From NCBI RefSeq assembly GCF_030160655.1, contig NZ_BSOT01000011.1:124001-188000 (forward strand): a stretch of DNA of 64,000 nt, given 5' to 3'. The stretch comes from Agaribacter marinus. Its GTDB lineage: Bacteria; Pseudomonadota; Gammaproteobacteria; Enterobacterales; Alteromonadaceae. A program made the position numbers and the translations under genes. The notes under the pieces were generated by a model. That model did no database searches. It saw only the letters and a program-made list of their open reading frames with translations, and had not been told where the DNA came from. Shown here piece by piece: positions 54,058-62,241 of this stretch (its first letter is position 1; each line of letters starts with the position of its first letter).

Positions 54058-54444
54058 ATGAAATTTATTAAGTTTGTAAGTATGTTTTTAGTCCTAGTAC
54101 TTTCTTTAGTAAAGTTACACATTGCAAATGCTATTGACGTTAGTCAGTTAGCGGTCATATGTAGCGCATCTGACACCGCACAGCGGCAGTTTTGCCATAC
54201 CTATTTAGGCGGTGCTTTAGACGCTATTGCAGTGATGAATGACCACGCCAAAGCGAATGGACAACCCATATATTGCGTGCATGAATCTGCCTTGTTTGAT
54301 ATGGAGAAAATCAAAGCATATGTGATTTCTCAAGAGGCAAAATTTGCAAAGAAGAACGCCATTTTGCCTGTTGTAGAACTATTAAAAGTTACTGGTGGCT
54401 GCCTTGATGGTAAGAGTGATAGCAAGAATGATGACAAAAAATAG
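54058..54444 (+). CDS. Rap1a/Tai-like secreted protein
   Basis: A 128-residue protein with signal peptide (MKFIKFVSMFLVLVLSLVKLHIANA). The mature part LAVICSASDTAQRQFCHTYLGGALDAI, the later PIYCVHES and TGGC give four Cys in the pattern of Rap1a/Tai-type immunity proteins, small periplasmic helical proteins that guard against type VI amidase effectors. The match is by eye and not firm; many such proteins have no linked effector. The C-terminus is a Lys/Asp/Asn/Ser-rich tail (DGKSDSKNDDKK). No type VI genes are in the window. It overlaps the next gene by 17 bases. Confidence 0.6.
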   Translation: MKFIKFVSMFLVLVLSLVKLHIANAIDVSQLAVICSASDTAQRQFCHTYLGGALDAIAVMNDHAKANGQPIYCVHESALFDMEKIKAYVISQEAKFAKKNAILPVVELLKVTGGCLDGKSDSKNDDKK

Positions 54445-55936
54445 ATTATGCATTTTAATTTTTGTGTGTTTGCTGTTTGCTTGCGAGGATGAAGATGCAT
54501 TAAAGCCAAATGCATTTGATGAAGGTGTGCAAATTAATATGCGCTGCCCAGAGGCCTTGCCAAACACTGGCGACGATGTTTGCGGGCTGTATGAAGTACC
54601 CTTAAATTGGTTGGCAGAAGATCGGACAAAAATTAACGTATTTCTTCGCGCGTTTTTACGTAAGCAGTCAAATCTTGCTAACGGAATATCAAAAGGACAG
54701 TTGTGGCTTATCGATGGCGGCCCTGGTGCCAGTGGGGCGACTTTTTCAGATCCTGCGTTTGTTAAGTTAGTGCACGATTTTGGATGGGATTTATATATAC
54801 CCTCGCATCGAGGTGTTGGCTTTTCATCTCATTTACATTGTAGCCTTAGTCATCAGGCAATGGATGAGCAATATGTCAACGTATGCTCAGATGAAATCCA
54901 TGAAAAATACGGTATGGACGTAAATTGGTATAGCGCTGTGGGCGCAGCGTACGACCTAAATTATTTGATTGAACACAACAATCCAAACAATTTACCGGTG
55001 GTTGTGATGGGAACCTCATACGGCTCGTTTTTGACACAGCGTTTTATTCAATTATTTGAATCGACTATCGATGCGGCTATTTTGCTAAGTGGTACAAATT
55101 TACGTCCGGCATTTGAAAACGTATCGATGCACGAAGAAGAAACGTTTAAACGCCTGCTTGAACTATGTGATTTGCAAGTTGATTGCAGGAACATGTTTGA
55201 TAACAATACAGAACTTTCAGCCTATGAAGCCGCTCGTTCGTTAGTATTGGAGAATGGCTGGCAACAATGCGCAATTAGTGACGCTGGCGCACATACTGTG
55301 TCACATTTATTAAGAGCGCTCGCAAGCTCGTCAAGGTTTAGAGAGCAACTGCCCTTGGCAATCAAACGTTTAAGTCGATGTGATGCAAACGATATTGAAG
55401 CCTTAAGGTCTTTACAGCAATCCTTGAGAATAGAGCTACAGCGTCAACAAGCACAATTATTTCAGTTCAATCCGTTGATGACACATCATCAAATATTTAT
55501 AGAATTACTAAGCCCTGAAGTGGACATACCTATGCCGTTTAATTTACCGACAGATAGTTTATTGGGTAATTCAGTTAAACCTTACGTTGACAATAGACAT
55601 GCATGGCTTAGCCGCTCTTCGCCGATTGAACTGCCTTCAACGTTATCAAGTACGCTGCCAATATTAGCTATTCATGGAGGCTTAGATATGCAGGCATCAG
55701 TGACATGGTTTGAAGACTTGAGTGCGCAACTGCGGCACGAAAATCAAACAGCGGTGCTTTTTCCATATGCCGGTCATGGCACGCCAAACTATACGAATAT
55801 TGAAGATGAAACGAATACTGAGGTGGCTGAAAATTGTACCTGGCTAATTATCAATCGCTTTTTACAGAATGTGTCTGGTAAAGTTGATATTGGATGTGTA
55901 GGCCGAGTCAAAAAATTCACTTTTGATACTGAATAA
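54428..55936 (+). CDS. Alpha/beta hydrolase lipoprotein (S33/TAP-like peptidase)
   Basis: About 502 residues with a lipobox (CLLFAC). The catalytic core starts LWLIDGGPGASGAT (oxyanion segment), then YIPSHRGVGFSSH, and the nucleophile elbow GTSYGS. Asp is expected in LAIHGGLDMQAS and His in PYAGHGTP, completing the triad. The layout with a long helical cap between matches the S33 tripeptidyl-peptidase-like group, which cleaves N-terminal peptides or proline imino-peptides in the periplasm. The start is ATG 54428 (or 54431), and 17 bases overlap the Rap1a-like gene, so the two are probably coexpressed. Two tandem terminators follow. Confidence 0.85.
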   Translation: MMTKNRLCILIFVCLLFACEDEDALKPNAFDEGVQINMRCPEALPNTGDDVCGLYEVPLNWLAEDRTKINVFLRAFLRKQSNLANGISKGQLWLIDGGPGASGATFSDPAFVKLVHDFGWDLYIPSHRGVGFSSHLHCSLSHQAMDEQYVNVCSDEIHEKYGMDVNWYSAVGAAYDLNYLIEHNNPNNLPVVVMGTSYGSFLTQRFIQLFESTIDAAILLSGTNLRPAFENVSMHEEETFKRLLELCDLQVDCRNMFDNNTELSAYEAARSLVLENGWQQCAISDAGAHTVSHLLRALASSSRFREQLPLAIKRLSRCDANDIEALRSLQQSLRIELQRQQAQLFQFNPLMTHHQIFIELLSPEVDIPMPFNLPTDSLLGNSVKPYVDNRHAWLSRSSPIELPSTLSSTLPILAIHGGLDMQASVTWFEDLSAQLRHENQTAVLFPYAGHGTPNYTNIEDETNTEVAENCTWLIINRFLQNVSGKVDIGCVGRVKKFTFDTE

Positions 55937-56018
55937 TTATTTTCTTGTGATACTTGTGGGATATTCAGCTTTTAATATCTACACCATCATCTCGTTGAGG
56001 TGTGTTCTCCTTATGTGT

Positions 56019-56068
56019 AGGTTTATTCCCTAAACCTTTTTAGAGGCTCATTTGAGCCTCTTTTTTTT
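56019..56068 (+). terminator. Tandem rho-independent terminators
   Basis: The first hairpin pairs AGGTTT with AAACCT (56019-56037) and is followed by TTTT. The second, a perfect AGAGGCTCA / TGAGCCTCT stem with a 2-base loop (56042-56061), is followed by eight or so T. They end the hydrolase transcript. Convergent arfB starts its last codon near 56114. Confidence 0.88.
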
Positions 56069-56113
56069 CACTTAAAATTGAACTGAATATTGATAGATGA
56101 AGACCATCATCGC

Positions 56114-56527
56114 CTAAAAGTCTATTTTCTTTCTCAGGGCTTTTGTTTTACCGTCACGCTTTTTACTATCAAGGCGTTTACGTTTCGCATTTAGGCTTGG
56201 CCTTGTTGCTTTGCGAGCTTTGACTTCCTTCGTAACAGAAACAATTAATGCGACTAAACGTTCAATGGCATCTTCGCGGTTTTTTTCTTGAGTGCGATGA
56301 CTTTGCGCTTTGATGACGATGTCGCCATCTTTTGTTATGCGGCTATCTGACAAAGCAAGTAAGCGAGATTTATATTTATCATTCAAAGAAGAACGATAAA
56401 TATTAAAGCGCAAATGAATGGCGCTAGAGACTTTATTCACGTTTTGCCCACCACTCCCCATGGCGCGAATTGCAGACAACTGAATGTCGTCTTCAGCAAT
56501 ATAAATGTTGTCGCTTATTTGAATCAT
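56114..56527 (-). CDS. arfB: Peptidyl-tRNA hydrolase ArfB (ribosome rescue)
   Basis: A 137-residue release-factor-like protein that hydrolyses peptidyl-tRNA on stalled ribosomes. The GGQ motif is in AMGSGGQNVNKVSSAIHLRF, and the basic C-terminal tail (ARKATRPSLNAKRKRLDSKKRDGK) enters the empty mRNA channel. Length and both features fit ArfB (YaeJ). It starts 8 bases after a small unknown gene on the same strand, so they may be cotranscribed. Confidence 0.95.
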   Translation of the reverse strand: MIQISDNIYIAEDDIQLSAIRAMGSGGQNVNKVSSAIHLRFNIYRSSLNDKYKSRLLALSDSRITKDGDIVIKAQSHRTQEKNREDAIERLVALIVSVTKEVKARKATRPSLNAKRKRLDSKKRDGKTKALRKKIDF

Positions 56528-56535
56528 TAAGGTAC

Positions 56536-56769
56536 TTACTTCGTGGTTAAGTGCTGGAAAATATCTGGCCTATCTATGTATTGCATCATGCTAGCATTAG
56601 GTAAGCAATCAAAATCAATAAATTTTAGTAAGTCGGCCGTTGGTTCGCAGTAGAGGATATCTGAGGCAAAGCGCTTCATTCCATAAAGCCCTCTGCGGGT
56701 TATGTTTGCCGAACAAATGAGTAAATCGCCCTTATTTAGCGGGACTATTTTACCAGTCAAAACATGCAT
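56536..56769 (-). CDS. Small protein of unknown function upstream of arfB
   Basis: A 77-residue open frame (MHVLTGKIVPLNKGDLLICSA) with a mixed sequence and no signal peptide. Its codon use looks ordinary and it ends 8 bases before arfB, which argues for a real gene. I do not recognise the family. It is 44 bases downstream of the aldehyde dehydrogenase gene's end on the same strand. Confidence 0.55.
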   Translation of the reverse strand: MHVLTGKIVPLNKGDLLICSANITRRGLYGMKRFASDILYCEPTADLLKFIDFDCLPNASMMQYIDRPDIFQHLTTK

Positions 56770-56813
56770 CCCTGCGGTAAACCTAGTGTCGTTACATTGA
56801 AAATAAAGAACGC

Positions 56814-58247
56814 CTATTTGTTAGGCGTTCTTAGCACCATTAAGCGAATTTCTGTCATGTCTTCGATGGCATAGCGTATGCCCTCACGACCAAGGCCAGA
56901 TTCTTTTACGCCACCATATGGCATGTTGTCAACCCGCCAACTAGGTACATCACCAATGACTACTCCACCAACTTCAAGTTCGTCCCATGCTTTATGTGCC
57001 TTGTAGATGTCTCGCGTAAATATACCGGCTTGTAAGCCAAATTGAGAGTCGTTAACACTTTCTAGAGCTTCATCGAAATCACTAAATTTACTTAGTACAC
57101 TGACAGGGCCAAAGGCTTCTTCGGTCACAATATCACAGTGTCTTGGGACATCTTCCAAAATAGTTGCCCGCAGCATCGCGCCGTCACGCGCACCACCGCA
57201 TAGAATTTGTCCGCCTTCTGCCACAGCCGCTTGTATCCATGATTCAAGCCTTTTTGCCTCTGACTCAGCAATCATTGGACCAACAAATGTGTCCTCATCA
57301 TGCGGATTACCGTGTACTAGCGTTGATACTTTATCTACATAACGAGCTTTAAAGTCGTCATATATATCGGCATGCACAATAACGCGTTGAACGCCTATGC
57401 AACTTTGACCTGATTGGTAGTAGGCACCAAACACAATACGTTCTATTGCATCATCTAAATCGGTATCGGCATCTACTACACAAGCTGCGTTGCCACCCAA
57501 CTCAAGAATCACGGGTTTTTTACCCGCTTTAGCTTTAAGCGCCCAGCCTACATCGGGCGACCCGGTAAAACTTAATAACTTGAATCGTTCGTCAGTTGTA
57601 AATAGATCTGCGCCGTCTCTACTGCATGGCAGTATGGAGAATGCGCCCTTGGGCAATGAGGTCTCAGCAAGTATTTCACCAATAATGAGTGCGCCAATAG
57701 GGGTTCTACTGGCAGGTTTAAGTACAAATGCGCAACCAGCAGCTATCGCTGGCGCAACTTTGTGTGCCGCAAGGTTAAGTGGAAAGTTAAACGGCGAGAT
57801 AAATGAGCATGGGCCAATCGGCACGCGTTTCGACATGCCTGAATACCCTTTAGCGCGCTCTGTAATCTCCAAATTGGTGACTTCACCATTAATGCGCACT
57901 GATTCTTCAGCCGCAATTTTAAAGGTATCGATAAGGCGAGTGACTTCACCGCGCGCATCTTTAATTGGCTTCCCTGCTTCAATACAAAGCGCGTCCGCTA
58001 GCTCGTCATAACGTTCTTTAAAGCGTGCAACACAATGCTCTAAGATTTGCTGACGCTGGTAGGCAGGCATTCTATTTAATGCTGCTTGCGCTGCTTCTGC
58101 GGCTGCAATGGCTTGGTCTATGACGTGCGCATCAGCAAGGGCTACCTGCGTGGCAACTTTTTGTGTGTATTTGTCGATAACATCAAGATCGGTATTGGCA
58201 TAAACCGCTTCATTGGCTAAATAATAGGGATATTTATCTGCTAACAT
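56814..58247 (-). CDS. NAD(P)-dependent aldehyde dehydrogenase
   Basis: A 477-residue aldehyde dehydrogenase. The active-site Glu lies in ILELGGNAACVVD and the catalytic Cys in SGQSCIGVQRVIVH. SPFNFPLNLAAHKVAPAIAAG and FTGSPDVGWALK form the cofactor site. The subfamily resembles the non-phosphorylating glyceraldehyde-3-phosphate or lactaldehyde-type enzymes, but the substrate cannot be set. A near-ideal ribosome site (AGGAGG) precedes ATG 58247. It follows the acetolactate-synthase-like gene by 9 bases in one operon. Confidence 0.93.
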   Translation of the reverse strand: MLADKYPYYLANEAVYANTDLDVIDKYTQKVATQVALADAHVIDQAIAAAEAAQAALNRMPAYQRQQILEHCVARFKERYDELADALCIEAGKPIKDARGEVTRLIDTFKIAAEESVRINGEVTNLEITERAKGYSGMSKRVPIGPCSFISPFNFPLNLAAHKVAPAIAAGCAFVLKPASRTPIGALIIGEILAETSLPKGAFSILPCSRDGADLFTTDERFKLLSFTGSPDVGWALKAKAGKKPVILELGGNAACVVDADTDLDDAIERIVFGAYYQSGQSCIGVQRVIVHADIYDDFKARYVDKVSTLVHGNPHDEDTFVGPMIAESEAKRLESWIQAAVAEGGQILCGGARDGAMLRATILEDVPRHCDIVTEEAFGPVSVLSKFSDFDEALESVNDSQFGLQAGIFTRDIYKAHKAWDELEVGGVVIGDVPSWRVDNMPYGGVKESGLGREGIRYAIEDMTEIRLMVLRTPNK

Positions 58248-58256
58248 AATACCTCC

Positions 58257-59897
58257 TTAAAGCTTGTCACTGAGCTGACGAATGGTTTTGTTGAGCGTAT
58301 CGTCATTTAAGCTGTAGTCCACAGGGACATCAATTAGGTGTACATCAGGCGTATTCAAACAATGGGTTATTTGTTTGCCCAACTCATCGACAGAATTTAC
58401 ACGCCAGCCTTTGCCACCATAGCTTTCTATATATTTTACAAAGTCAGGGTTACCGTAATCTAGGCCAAAATTATCGAAGCCCATATTTGCCTGTTTCCAT
58501 TTGATCATACCATAGGCATCATCGCGTAAAATAATCACGACAATGTGAAGTTTGAGCCGCACGGCAGTTTCTAATTCTTGACTATTCATCATAAAGCCAC
58601 CGTCACCGCACACCGTAATGACCGCTTTTTCTGGGTGGACAAGTTTGGCTGCCATCGCTGAGGGAAGTCCAGCACCCATGGTTGCTAGTGCATTGTCGAG
58701 AAGTAGCGTATTTGGAAAATAGGCGGCGTAGTTACGGGCAAACCAAATTTTATAGACACCATTGTCCAAGGTAACGATGCCGTCTTTAGGCATCGCTTTG
58801 CGTACTTCTTTGACAAAGCGCTCTGGTAATATTGGGAATCGATCATCATCTTCTGATGCGGCGCGATGCGCGCAGTATGCATCGTGTACATCATGATAAA
58901 AATCAAGTCGCCAATGATCTTGTGGTTTTACCGTTTCTTTTATTTGCCAAATACTGTTTGCAATGTCTCCAATTACTTCCAACTGCGGGAAGTACACTGG
59001 ATCGACCGCAGCGGTTTCAAAGTTAATATGAATCACTTTTTGGCCGTCTGGCTCCATAAAGAAAGGCGGCTTTTCAACCACATCGTGACCAACGTTGATA
59101 ATAAGATCTGCCCGATTTATCGCCCGGTGCACAAAGTCTCCGCTTGATAATGCTGTGTTACCTACAAACAAATCATCACTTTCATCAATTACCCCCTTAC
59201 CCATTTGTGTGGTTACAAATGGCACACCGGTCTTGTCGACAAATTCGCGTAGCATTTTTGCCGTCAGTTTACGGTTAGCGCCAGCGCCAATGAGTAGTAA
59301 TGGGGACTTGGCTTGTTCTATCATTTCAACCGCGTGTTTTATTGCTTTGTATTCCGCTATCGGGCGACGAACATCGCTGGCAGGTACTAATAATTCGCTG
59401 GTGTCTTCATCTGAAATGTCTTCAGGAAATTCAATATGTACGGCACCCGGGCGTTCTTCACTGGCAATTCTAAACGCTTCTCGCACAATGGATGGAATGC
59501 GGTCGCCGCTCACTACTTGGGAAGTATATTTGGTGATTGGTCGCATCATACCGACCACATCTATCACCTGAAATCGCCCTTGTTTACTGGTCTTAATAGG
59601 CTTTTGCCCTGTAATCATTAAGATCGGCATTGCCCCTAATTGTGCATACGCTGCACAGGTAACTAAGTTTGTCGCACCGGGGCCAAGCGTCGAAATACAC
59701 ACGCCAACTTTGCCTGTTAAACGGCCGTAAGTGGCGGCCATAAAACCTGCGCCTTGTTCATGGCGGGTTAATATGAGCTTTATCTTGGATTCTCGTAGTG
59801 ACTCAAGTAAGTCTAGGTTTTCTTCACCGGGTATACCAAAAATATACTCTACGCCTTCAGCTTCAAGGGCTTTAACCATTAAGTCAGATGCTTTCAT
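58257..59897 (-). CDS. Acetolactate-synthase-like ThDP enzyme (large subunit)
   Basis: A 546-residue thiamine-diphosphate enzyme. The Glu that activates ThDP lies in RHEQGAGFMAATYGRLTG; the ThDP-binding motif is GDGGFMMNSQELETA ... DDAYGMIKWKQ. GVCISTLGPGATN and the middle FAD-like region (LLLIGAGANRKLT) place it in the acetolactate synthase/pyruvate decarboxylase group. No small regulatory subunit is beside it, and no other branched-chain genes are present, so it is probably a catabolic or special-purpose enzyme. The next gene encodes an aldehyde dehydrogenase; an aldehyde made by ThDP chemistry could be oxidised by it. That coupling is inferred. Confidence 0.88.
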   Translation of the reverse strand: MKASDLMVKALEAEGVEYIFGIPGEENLDLLESLRESKIKLILTRHEQGAGFMAATYGRLTGKVGVCISTLGPGATNLVTCAAYAQLGAMPILMITGQKPIKTSKQGRFQVIDVVGMMRPITKYTSQVVSGDRIPSIVREAFRIASEERPGAVHIEFPEDISDEDTSELLVPASDVRRPIAEYKAIKHAVEMIEQAKSPLLLIGAGANRKLTAKMLREFVDKTGVPFVTTQMGKGVIDESDDLFVGNTALSSGDFVHRAINRADLIINVGHDVVEKPPFFMEPDGQKVIHINFETAAVDPVYFPQLEVIGDIANSIWQIKETVKPQDHWRLDFYHDVHDAYCAHRAASEDDDRFPILPERFVKEVRKAMPKDGIVTLDNGVYKIWFARNYAAYFPNTLLLDNALATMGAGLPSAMAAKLVHPEKAVITVCGDGGFMMNSQELETAVRLKLHIVVIILRDDAYGMIKWKQANMGFDNFGLDYGNPDFVKYIESYGGKGWRVNSVDELGKQITHCLNTPDVHLIDVPVDYSLNDDTLNKTIRQLSDKL

Positions 59898-60038
59898 TGA
59901 TTATCCTATATGTTGTTGTGCTTACAGAATGTTAAGCAACAGGGTAAATATAGATTTGTTTAAGCAAAAATATGTTTCATGTTTAGTACTACTAGATAAT
60001 AATCTTAGAGCATATACAGCAATTTACATAAGTTTGGC

Positions 60039-60839
60039 GTGGTTAAATTTGATAATAAAATTTGTTTGTTAACGAAGCATCATAAAGAAAATCAAATACT
60101 TCCGGTGTTTGGTGAGATGTGGAACGGCGAATTAATCACCTATGATACCTTTGATACCGACTCGCTTGGTAGCTTTGATGGCGAAGTAAAAAGGCAATTG
60201 TCACCAAGAGAATGTGCATTAAAAAAAGCACATTTGGCTTGCGAATTGTCGGGTTTACATCAAGGAATAGGCAGTGAAGGGAGCTTTAATGGTATTGCGG
60301 GTATTGGTAACATGGACGAAGAGTTTATCGCATTTGTTGATATAGTGCGCAAAATTGAAGTGGTTGGTGTAGCTAGGCAAATGGTGAGCTTGCAGGCGCA
60401 TAACGCTACCGATCTTGACGATGCCGTGCAGTTTGTAAAGCACTTTCCAAGTGCGCAAGCGTGGATGACTAATGGTACGGCAGGTATACAAAAAGGTGTT
60501 GTGGGCGAGGAAAGCCTGCGCCAAGCGCTATTTTATGAGGCATGGCCAGTTACGATTACTCCTGATTTTCGAGCAATGCATTGCCCAGAAAGGCAACAGG
60601 TGATTAAACAAGCAACACGTGACCTGATTGAGCGTTGTAAAGCAAATTGTCCTAAGTGCGATTACCCTGGTTTTGTGTTTGACAATACCGAGACAGGGTT
60701 ACCTTGTGAGCTATGTTTATTGCCAACAAATCAGATAAAATCACATACAGCTATATGTGCACATTGTCACTATAGCGAAAAAAAAGCCGTAAGCGAGACA
60801 AACGCCTCGTCGTTTTATTGTTCGTTTTGTAACCCTTAA
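60039..60839 (+). CDS. DUF6671 family protein
   Basis: A 266-residue soluble protein with features I associate with DUF6671: ICLLTKHHKENQILPVF, TYDTFDTDSLGSFDGEVKRQLS, GSEGSFNG and ESLRQALFYEAWPVTITPDFRAMHCPERQ. The C-terminal part has four Cys pairs (CPKC, CELC, CAHC, CSFC), so two zinc ribbons are likely. The function is unknown. The start is GTG 60039. It follows the divergent acetolactate-synthase-like gene after 141 bases and precedes an exported RidA gene. Confidence 0.82.
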   Translation: MVKFDNKICLLTKHHKENQILPVFGEMWNGELITYDTFDTDSLGSFDGEVKRQLSPRECALKKAHLACELSGLHQGIGSEGSFNGIAGIGNMDEEFIAFVDIVRKIEVVGVARQMVSLQAHNATDLDDAVQFVKHFPSAQAWMTNGTAGIQKGVVGEESLRQALFYEAWPVTITPDFRAMHCPERQQVIKQATRDLIERCKANCPKCDYPGFVFDNTETGLPCELCLLPTNQIKSHTAICAHCHYSEKKAVSETNASSFYCSFCNP

Positions 60840-60920
60840 AGCAAAAAAGCGAAGAGCATCTGCAATTGCAATGATAAGTACAACTATAACTACAAATAAC
60901 CATTAAAAAGGAATGTCCAT

Positions 60921-61436
60921 ATGTTGAACCGAATTTACGTTTTAGTCTTGGCAATGTTGTTAAGCAGCTTTGCATTGGCGGATCCTAGCGAGGTCTTGAA
61001 GCAAAAAGGTATTACCTTACCTAAGGTAGATGCGCCGTTAGCAAACTATGTAAAAACCGTGCGTGCAGGAAAGTTAGTATTTACTTCAGGGCATGTATCT
61101 GTAGATGTTGACGGTAAAGCTATCAAAGGAAAATTGGGCGGTGCAATGACCATAGAACAAGGTCAGCACGCAGCAAAAGCGACAGCGATTCAGATACTTG
61201 CAAGTCTTCAACATGAATTGGGAGATCTGAATAAAATCAAGCGAATCGTAAAAGTATTGGGAATGGTGAACGCAAGTCCAGATTTTACTGAACACTCACA
61301 AGTGATGAACGGCTTTTCAGACTTTATGGTGGACGTGTTTGGTGATAAAGGACGGCATGCACGTTCAGCCGTGGGGATGAGTTCACTGCCTGGCAATTAC
61401 GCTTTAGAAATTGAAGTGATTGTTGAGATTGAGTAA
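60921..61436 (+). CDS. RidA family protein with signal peptide
   Basis: A 171-residue RidA-like protein that begins with a signal peptide (MLNRIYVLVLAMLLSSFALA), so it should act in the periplasm. The body has GKLVFTSGHVSVDVDG, the LNKIKRIVKVLGMVN segment, and GRHARSAVGMSSLPGN with the conserved Arg that binds the carboxylate of imine substrates. RidA normally hydrolyses reactive enamines in the cytoplasm. It is about 40 residues longer than cytoplasmic RidA because of the leader and inserts. AAAAGGA precedes ATG 60921. The next gene begins 15 bases after its stop. Confidence 0.9.
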   Translation: MLNRIYVLVLAMLLSSFALADPSEVLKQKGITLPKVDAPLANYVKTVRAGKLVFTSGHVSVDVDGKAIKGKLGGAMTIEQGQHAAKATAIQILASLQHELGDLNKIKRIVKVLGMVNASPDFTEHSQVMNGFSDFMVDVFGDKGRHARSAVGMSSLPGNYALEIEVIVEIE

Positions 61437-61451
61437 CGTTCAGATTTCTCT

Positions 61452-62012
61452 ATGGATACCGCTGAGGTGAATTACGAAGCGCTGATTACATCCTGGATAG
61501 AGGCAGATGCTACTCGCTATGCTGCACTTACGTTAGCCTCAGATTTACGATTGAATGATTGGTGCCTTTCTGCTGGCTTCCTTCGAAATCTCGTCTGGGA
61601 CAATTTACATCAGAAGCACAAGCCTACACCGCTAAATGATTTGGACCTTGTATATTTTGACCCTAGAAATGTTAGTCCGGAAGTAGATTTCGCGCTTGAA
61701 CGTCAGTTAAAGTCACGTTTAGCGCTTCCGTGGTCTGTTAAAAATCAAGCAAGGATGCATGTTCAAAATAGCGATCACCCATATTTGTCTACTGCTGATG
61801 CTATGAGTTATTGGCCTGAAGTAGAGACTGCCGTAGGAGTCAAACTAACTAAAGATAGTAAGCTAGCATTTGTAGCACCATTCGGTTTAGACGCGCTGTT
61901 TACACGCACTATTACCATCAACCCAAAGCGCAAAAAGCCAGAAGTATTTGCAAAGCGATTGCAAAGTAAACACTGGCTAAGGATTTGGCCTGAGCTATGT
62001 GTTATTTCGTAA
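61452..62012 (+). CDS. Nucleotidyltransferase-like protein (DUF925 family)
   Basis: A 186-residue protein with the family segments WCLSAGFLRNLVWDNLH, PLNDLDLVYFDP (holding the D-x-D metal pair), and PYLSTADAMSYWPEVETAVGVK, as in the NTP_transf_9/DUF925 group of nucleotidyltransferase-fold proteins. No substrate is known. It is 15 bases after the RidA gene and is probably cotranscribed. Confidence 0.85.
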   Translation: MDTAEVNYEALITSWIEADATRYAALTLASDLRLNDWCLSAGFLRNLVWDNLHQKHKPTPLNDLDLVYFDPRNVSPEVDFALERQLKSRLALPWSVKNQARMHVQNSDHPYLSTADAMSYWPEVETAVGVKLTKDSKLAFVAPFGLDALFTRTITINPKRKKPEVFAKRLQSKHWLRIWPELCVIS

Positions 62013-62108
62013 TAGACGCACCTGCGAGCTATCAGCAACGCTTTGCCGATGGCAGTTTCTGCAGATACGAAAACAGACAGCAACAATGATTATATGTCTT
62101 AATATAAG

Positions 62109-62156
62109 AATAAACCCCGAATCGAACTCGCACACTAGTTCGGAACGAGGTTTATT
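62109..62156. repeat. Imperfect 20-base inverted repeat (long hairpin)
   Basis: The arms AATAAACC...CGAACT (62109-62128) and AGTTCG...GGTTTATT (62137-62156) pair at 16 of 20 positions around an 8-base loop, with mismatches in two clusters. It sits between the convergent nucleotidyltransferase and amidohydrolase genes, with no T run. It could be a bidirectional end signal or an intergenic repeat element. Confidence 0.55.
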
Positions 62157-62241
62157 ACACACAACTGTATAGTTGAGTTTTACTCCACTAAATTAATAAC
62201 GAGGGACGGGATAGATATTAATATTATATAGCTAAGCATAC

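Noticed and set aside
54058-55936. Type VI effector-immunity pair
   Set aside because: No type VI structural genes, no VgrG or PAAR protein and no amidase motif in the adjacent hydrolase, which is itself an exported lipoprotein.
57490-58011. 173-residue plus-strand frame opposite the aldehyde dehydrogenase gene
   Set aside because: It is antisense to a well-supported enzyme with intact motifs and has no recognisable family or ribosome site.
59095-59571. 158-residue plus-strand frame opposite the acetolactate-synthase-like gene
   Set aside because: Antisense shadow of a strongly supported gene; composition is low-complexity and no motif is seen.
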